A stretch of DNA of 7,710 nt from the NCBI GenBank assembly GCA_025355225.1, contig JANYAB010000122.1, positions 1 to 7,710 of the forward strand, read 5' to 3'. The notes under the pieces were generated by a model. That model was not told the origin of the DNA. It did no database searches and saw nothing but the letters and a program-made list of their open reading frames with translations. Origin of the DNA: Bacteroidota bacterium. GTDB taxonomy: Bacteria > Bacteroidota > Bacteroidia > Sphingobacteriales > Sphingobacteriaceae. The translations under genes were made by a program, and so were the position numbers. Below, in pieces: positions 4,779-7,710 of this stretch; the stretch's first letter is position 1; every line of letters starts with the position of its first letter.

Positions 4779-6179
4779 CTACTTCGCACTAAACAACGTC
4801 CACGGATATGCCTTCATATCCCGCAAATACTTGTCCTGCCATTTATATTCCGGGTGTTTGGCAAAATAGGGGGCTGCTAAAAAGTCGGAGCCGCCGGGGT
4901 GGCCCATGTGTGCCCAAAACTGCATCTTTTTAGCTAAATCGGTAGTGGTGACTTTGCCCTGCACCGCACCCATAGGGTAATACGGTCCTTCGTTCCATTC
5001 GGGTACGCCTTTGGCATCTTCCTCTACATGCCCGTCAATAACACAACGATTAAGTGCTTGTTTATTGTCCAATGCATCAAAAGTATCGCCTTCAATGATC
5101 TTGCCTGTAGCGTCGGTAAGCTTGCCTTTATAGTCTATTGCTACCAGTTTTTCCATCCTCAGTTTACGCGCATTAGGCGAACTGGTCGGGTCATTCACAT
5201 TAAAGTTCGTTTCTTCCTTTATTAACTTAGGATCGCTGGGGAAATTGGAGCCGATCATAGCCGTATCTTTCGATCGCCAAACTCGATAATCCCTTAATCC
5301 CAATTCCAATTTGGCCACCTCGTTGGTTTTAGTGTCGCCTATCAGCCAGTCGTTCGCATAGCCCCCATTATTATCAGTAGTCATGGTTTTCACCACGTCA
5401 TCAATACTGTTACTGTATTGTGCAGCCCTGCGGGCACGAACAAACTCGGGGGCCTTTGTAGTGTCGAAGCCCTTAAAACCGGTTATGGTGGTTTCGGTGA
5501 TCAATATACCGCTGCTGCTCACCACAAAGTCGTCGCCGCTGTGAATAAAGCCGGGCGCGCAGTCCATCAAAATATGATTGCCCTTTTCAGGTTTAATATC
5601 GGCTATCACGTTCCAGCGTTCGCCTTCTATGTAATCGGTCCAGTTATTATGGCCAATTACTATTTTGCCGTCTTTGGTATATTTACCATTGGCAATAAAA
5701 GCGCTGCAATTACCTGGTGCACGATTGTCCCCGCTGCCAGGTTTTGCTTTATTCATTAATCCCGGCACATAATAACTGGAAAGTTCAATATTGGCGTTCA
5801 GTGCGGTCACATCCAGCGAATCGTATTTCATGCCTTTTGCTTGCAAGCCTTCGGCAATGCCTTTTATCTCGTCCTGGTATTCCTTATCTATCTTTTTCCA
5901 TAAAAAACGACCTGCTGCTGCACGGTAAAAGGCCCAATCCTTCTCGGTGGTTTTGGGCAGGTAGAACTGCATTACTTTTATAAGGGTATCAATTTCCTTT
6001 GCAACCAGATAACCATGCTGATACCCAATATCAGCAGGCGATCCTTCCAGGTGTACATAGATCCATCCGTTTTTATCCTCGCGGGTAGCGTTGGCCAGAC
6101 GGTCATGGGGTTTTGGTTTGCAGCTGAAGAATATACATAGCAGGAGAACAGGAGTGAGCGCTTTTAAGGCTGTTTTCAT
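4779..6179 (-). CDS. Lipoprotein Ntn-hydrolase, phospholipase B-like / C45 acyltransferase superfamily
   Basis: The 466-residue product has a lipoprotein signal (LLLCIFFSC, lipid-modified Cys20), so it is anchored in the inner or outer membrane and acts outside the cytoplasm. The core looks like a self-cleaving N-terminal-nucleophile hydrolase. Residues 156-160 read GNCSA, with Cys158 the expected nucleophile released by cleavage after Asn157. Then come IGHNNWTDY (175-183), GDDFVVSSSGILITETTI (215-232), NDWLIGD (276-282) and HMGHPGGSDF near the C-terminus. From memory the CSA...GHxxW...DDF...SG...ETT series parallels lysosomal PLBD1/PLBD2 phospholipase B-like proteins, whose bacterial relatives are often labelled C45 peptidases or penicillin acyltransferase-like. 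The substrate is therefore an amide or ester of unknown identity. Residues 21-157 would be the propeptide chain. ATG start, with the DUF5655 gene 48 bases upstream on the same strand. Confidence 0.78.
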   Translation of the reverse strand: MKTALKALTPVLLLCIFFSCKPKPHDRLANATREDKNGWIYVHLEGSPADIGYQHGYLVAKEIDTLIKVMQFYLPKTTEKDWAFYRAAAGRFLWKKIDKEYQDEIKGIAEGLQAKGMKYDSLDVTALNANIELSSYYVPGLMNKAKPGSGDNRAPGNCSAFIANGKYTKDGKIVIGHNNWTDYIEGERWNVIADIKPEKGNHILMDCAPGFIHSGDDFVVSSSGILITETTITGFKGFDTTKAPEFVRARRAAQYSNSIDDVVKTMTTDNNGGYANDWLIGDTKTNEVAKLELGLRDYRVWRSKDTAMIGSNFPSDPKLIKEETNFNVNDPTSSPNARKLRMEKLVAIDYKGKLTDATGKIIEGDTFDALDNKQALNRCVIDGHVEEDAKGVPEWNEGPYYPMGAVQGKVTTTDLAKKMQFWAHMGHPGGSDFLAAPYFAKHPEYKWQDKYLRDMKAYPWTLFSAK

Positions 6180-6227
6180 GTTTTGAACTTGATTTTTAAT
6201 GCAATGGATGAATTTAAGAATTTTTAT

Positions 6228-6671
6228 TCATTTATCTGCGTTTTTTGAAACCACATGCGCCCTATTCCCTACTTCATAAGCCATCAACATATATTTTCTT
6301 AATTCATCCGTTATATCATCCATGTCGTAAAGGCGGCAATGATGAACAAAAAAGCGATTTCCCAAATTATCGACCTTGTAAAAACATGAAGCATGCTCAA
6401 AAAGCGTAGTCAGTACTAAATGGATATCAATATGATCTTTACCTATTTTATTGACTGAACAGAAACGCATTTTAGTTAACAACGCCACTCTTGTTTTAAC
6501 CGGGTGTAATTCGAAGTCTCCGATTTTTCTGTATTCTGAAATAAAAAAATGAAACAGCTCAATGCTCTCAACCGGCTTGCCCCTTAGAAAATCACCAACC
6601 GTATAATCGCCACACGAATGGGATTGATTTTTATTGAAGAACCGGTGATTGCATTTGGGGCAGGTCCACAT
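6228..6671 (-). CDS. DUF5655 domain protein with N-terminal zinc ribbon
   Basis: The 147-residue product starts with MWTCPKCNHRFFNKNQSHSC, whose Cys4, Cys7, His18 and Cys20 can bind one zinc ion. The remaining sequence, with YTVGDFLRGK at 23-32, HPVKTRVALLTKMRFCSVNKI in the middle and a C-terminal DDITDELRKYMLMAYEVGNR, fits the DUF5655 pattern. Proteins of this family are small, cytoplasmic and of unknown biochemical role; the fold suggests binding rather than catalysis. ATG start. The gene precedes the lipoprotein hydrolase by 48 bases and could share its transcript, though no functional link is evident. Confidence 0.72.
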   Translation of the reverse strand: MWTCPKCNHRFFNKNQSHSCGDYTVGDFLRGKPVESIELFHFFISEYRKIGDFELHPVKTRVALLTKMRFCSVNKIGKDHIDIHLVLTTLFEHASCFYKVDNLGNRFFVHHCRLYDMDDITDELRKYMLMAYEVGNRAHVVSKNADK

Positions 6672-6793
6672 CGTAAGCTTCGCTGATTTTACTCTAAAAT
6701 AACTATAATAAAATATTTTTCACCGACTCATCTCTGTTTCTCAACTATTCACCGAGAATTTCCTGCCGTTCGCCTAAAAGGAATAACGGTTTT

Positions 6794-6814
6794 TTGTGCA
6801 CAAGGGCATATTTG
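6794..6814 (+). promoter_or_regulatory. Palindrome and possible -7 element ahead of the first tiny ORF
   Basis: TTGTGCACAA at 6794-6803 is a perfect 10-base palindrome. CATATTTG at 6807-6814 matches the TAnnTTTG consensus at 7 of 8 positions, and the tiny ORF starts 21 bases downstream. The word tttgtgc also repeats at 6793-6799 and 6811-6817, 18 bases apart. A convincing -33 TTTG at the right distance is missing, so the promoter call is weak; a regulator binding site is possible. Confidence 0.3.
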
Positions 6815-6835
6815 TGCCATAAATCGAACAATATC

Positions 6836-6934
6836 ATGAAAACAATTCTTCTTATTCAGCTCATTCATTTAGCCACGGAGGTGGCTCAACAACTTCAGGT
6901 CATCATCCACACGTTGGGGCATTTGGTGAAATAA
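6836..6934 (+). CDS. Candidate 32-residue hydrophobic peptide
   Basis: A very short ORF encodes MKTILLIQLI followed by HLATEVAQQL and QVIIHTLGHLVK. It is almost free of acidic residues, rich in Ile and Leu, and could form one amphipathic or membrane helix. It begins MKT, like the ORF at 7025, and is followed by TAA. The length is too short to exclude chance. Support comes from the preceding promoter-like element and from the lack of other genes here. It might be a leader peptide, a small membrane peptide or no gene at all. Confidence 0.3.
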   Translation: MKTILLIQLIHLATEVAQQLQVIIHTLGHLVK

Positions 6935-6996
6935 CCATTTAACATAAAGAAATGATAAGTTAACACGAAGTACTTAATCGGTTAATATCGGTAGGA

Positions 6997-7004
6997 TAAT
7001 TTTG
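6997..7004 (+). promoter_or_regulatory. -7 promoter element (TAATTTTG)
   Basis: TAATTTTG is an exact match to TAnnTTTG, the -7 consensus of the primary sigma factor in Bacteroidota. It lies 20 bases before the ATG of the 28-residue ORF, a spacing that would give a short leader. No TTG or TTTG is present about 19-21 bases upstream, so the -33 half is weak. It could serve the tiny ORF and possibly the ABC transporter gene further down. Confidence 0.5.
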
Positions 7005-7024
7005 CAGCGAGCTATCAACATAGT

Positions 7025-7111
7025 ATGAAAACATTAATTTTTAAGCTGCATAACTTCTTGTTTGAGCGTATGGAGTCACTAAGCAGGTCGTTTGCAAGCA
7101 TGCTTGGCTAA
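7025..7111 (+). CDS. Candidate 28-residue peptide
   Basis: A short ORF encodes MKTLIFKLHN followed by FLFERMESLS and RSFASMLG. The first half is hydrophobic with basic residues; the second is polar and serine-rich, so the whole may form an amphipathic helix. An exact TAnnTTTG element lies 20 bases before its ATG, and it is the first start codon after that element. It ends 120 bases ahead of the ABC transporter gene on the same strand. It may be a translated leader controlling that gene, or a free small peptide. I know no family for it, and chance cannot be excluded. Confidence 0.35.
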   Translation: MKTLIFKLHNFLFERMESLSRSFASMLG

Positions 7112-7119
7112 TAGAAAAA

Positions 7120-7151
7120 GCGTAGTACATACAACTTAATACGTACTACGT
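7120..7151. repeat. Inverted repeat after the 28-residue ORF
   Basis: cgtagtac at 7121-7128 is the exact reverse complement of gtactacg at 7143-7150, with a 14-base spacer; a G-T pair at 7120/7151 could extend it. The right arm overlaps two TACGTA palindromes, 7140-7145 and 7147-7152, one base apart. There is no T run after the plus-strand hairpin. Read on the minus strand the stem is followed by CTTTTTC, but no minus-strand gene nearby would need a terminator. An operator or mRNA hairpin upstream of the ABC gene is the simpler reading. Confidence 0.5.
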
Positions 7152-7176
7152 AAAACCTCTTTCATCCTGAAATTTC

Positions 7177-7203
7177 TTTCAATGCTCTAATAATTCATTG
7201 AAA
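7177..7203. promoter_or_regulatory. Inverted repeat ahead of the ABC transporter gene
   Basis: tttcaatg (7177-7184) and cattgaaa (7196-7203) form a perfect 8-base inverted repeat separated by 11 AT-rich bases. The right arm ends 28 bases before the ABC gene start codon, in the zone where a promoter or repressor site would sit. The regulator is unknown. Confidence 0.4.
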
Positions 7204-7231
7204 TACCAGTAATCTATCCCATTTTTACATT

Positions 7232-7710
7232 ATGACAAAACAACCGATCATCACGGTAAAAAACCTTGTAAAAAATTACGACGATTTTGAAGCCGTAAAG
7301 GGTATCAGTTTTGAAGTTTATGAGGGCGAAATATTCGGTTTGCTCGGCCCCAACGGCGCCGGGAAGACCACCACTCTCGAGATCATTGAAACGCTTCGCG
7401 AAAAAACTTCGGGCGAGATCATCGTCAACGGATTTTCCATTGAAAAGGATACCGATAGTATTAAAAAATGTATAGGCGTACAATTGCAAGCTGCTGGCTA
7501 CTACCCTAATCTGAACCTTTCGGAATTGATCGTACTTTTTTGCGGTTTGTATGGGATCAATAAAACGCCGAAGGAAATGTTGGAGAAAGTAGCCCTTGTG
7601 GATAAAGCCAAATCTAAATACAAAGAGCTTTCGGGCGGCCAAAAGCAGCGTTTTTCAATAGCCACTACCCTGATAAATAACCCGACGATAATTTTCCTGG
7701 ATGAACCAAC
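7232..7710 (+). CDS. ABC transporter ATP-binding protein (3' end outside window)
   Basis: The first 159 residues of an ABC ATPase of the CcmA/DrrA (multidrug or natural-product export) type are visible. Walker A is GPNGAGKTT at 39-47. A Q-loop glutamine lies in GVQLQ (82-86). The signature is LSGGQKQR at 133-140. The window cuts the gene just after Walker B, TIIFLDEP (152-159). This subunit would hydrolyse ATP at the cytoplasmic face to power a separately encoded membrane permease, expected just downstream. The ATG at 7232 is chosen because it leads directly into the first strand (ITVKNLVKNYDDFEAVKGISFEV). No Shine-Dalgarno sequence is seen. The substrate cannot be told from the ATPase alone. 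Confidence 0.95.
   Translation, partial: MTKQPIITVKNLVKNYDDFEAVKGISFEVYEGEIFGLLGPNGAGKTTTLEIIETLREKTSGEIIVNGFSIEKDTDSIKKCIGVQLQAAGYYPNLNLSELIVLFCGLYGINKTPKEMLEKVALVDKAKSKYKELSGGQKQRFSIATTLINNPTIIFLDEP

Larger units (their letters stand above)
6672..7231. other. 560-base region without a conventional gene
   Basis: No ORF above about 35 codons in a sensible setting is found between the DUF5655 gene and the ABC transporter ATPase gene. The stretch must hold the minus-strand promoter of the DUF5655 gene at its left end and the plus-strand promoter of the ABC gene at its right end. Inside are two tiny MKT-starting ORFs (6836-6934 and 7025-7111), a TAnnTTTG element (6997-7004), a 10-base palindrome (6794-6803) and two inverted repeats (7120-7151, 7177-7203). 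I saw no tRNA, riboswitch or insertion-sequence end. Confidence 0.6.

Noticed and set aside
5418..5983. Two plus-strand ORFs opposite the lipoprotein hydrolase
   Set aside because: Both are antisense to a gene with an intact lipoprotein signal and ordered catalytic motifs.
6719..6765. Two copies of ttcaccga, similar to the reverse complement of the spacer repeat core
   Set aside because: The shared word is only eight bases and no longer similarity or pairing is present, so it is not counted as a repeat copy.
7214..7642. 142-codon minus-strand ORF at the right end
   Set aside because: It is antisense to the ABC ATPase, whose Walker A and signature motifs are complete.
1..7710. CRISPR array, insertion sequence, tRNA or prophage segment
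   Set aside because: No regularly spaced repeats beyond two copies, no transposase or integrase ORF, no terminal inverted repeats with target duplication and no cloverleaf sequence were seen.

Overview
The window looks like chromosomal DNA of a Bacteroidota member, most likely Sphingobacteriaceae (Mucilaginibacter or Pedobacter type). Four things support this. An EF-G gene lies directly upstream of rpsJ. Start codons lack Shine-Dalgarno sequences. One exact TAnnTTTG promoter element is present. Several genes belong to families common in that group (TonB C-terminal proteins, DUF433/DUF5615 pairs, DUF5655). This placement is inference from family knowledge; no search was run.

Layout. Positions 1-1144 hold the end of the str-type ribosomal cluster: the 3' part of fusA, a structured 154-base spacer, and rpsJ. 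A strong intrinsic terminator closes rpsJ, so the remaining S10-operon genes do not follow here. A small secreted TonB_C-like protein (1343-1771, +) converges on a signal-anchored coiled-coil membrane protein (1847-2614, -). Between them is a second copy of the dispersed repeat also found in the fusA-rpsJ spacer. A divergent promoter region separates the membrane protein from a prephenate dehydrogenase of the fungal TYR1 type (2797-4056, +). This gene converges on a three-gene minus-strand run read in the order lipoprotein Ntn-hydrolase of phospholipase B-like type (4779-6179), DUF433 antitoxin-like (4471-4692), DUF5615 PIN-like toxin (4093-4458). Upstream on the same strand is a DUF5655 zinc-ribbon protein (6228-6671). 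Positions 6672-7231 hold no conventional gene, but contain two very small candidate ORFs starting with MKT, a promoter element and several inverted repeats. The window ends inside an ABC transporter ATPase gene (7232 onward).

The genes do not form one pathway. The region is housekeeping ribosomal sequence followed by unlinked accessory genes. The points most worth a second look are the eukaryote-like tyrosine biosynthesis enzyme, the RNA-level hairpin and repeat family around fusA/rpsJ, the in-frame TTG-started toxin gene with tandem operator-like repeats, and the small ORFs in front of the ABC transporter. I found no clear evidence of a wholly new multi-gene system.
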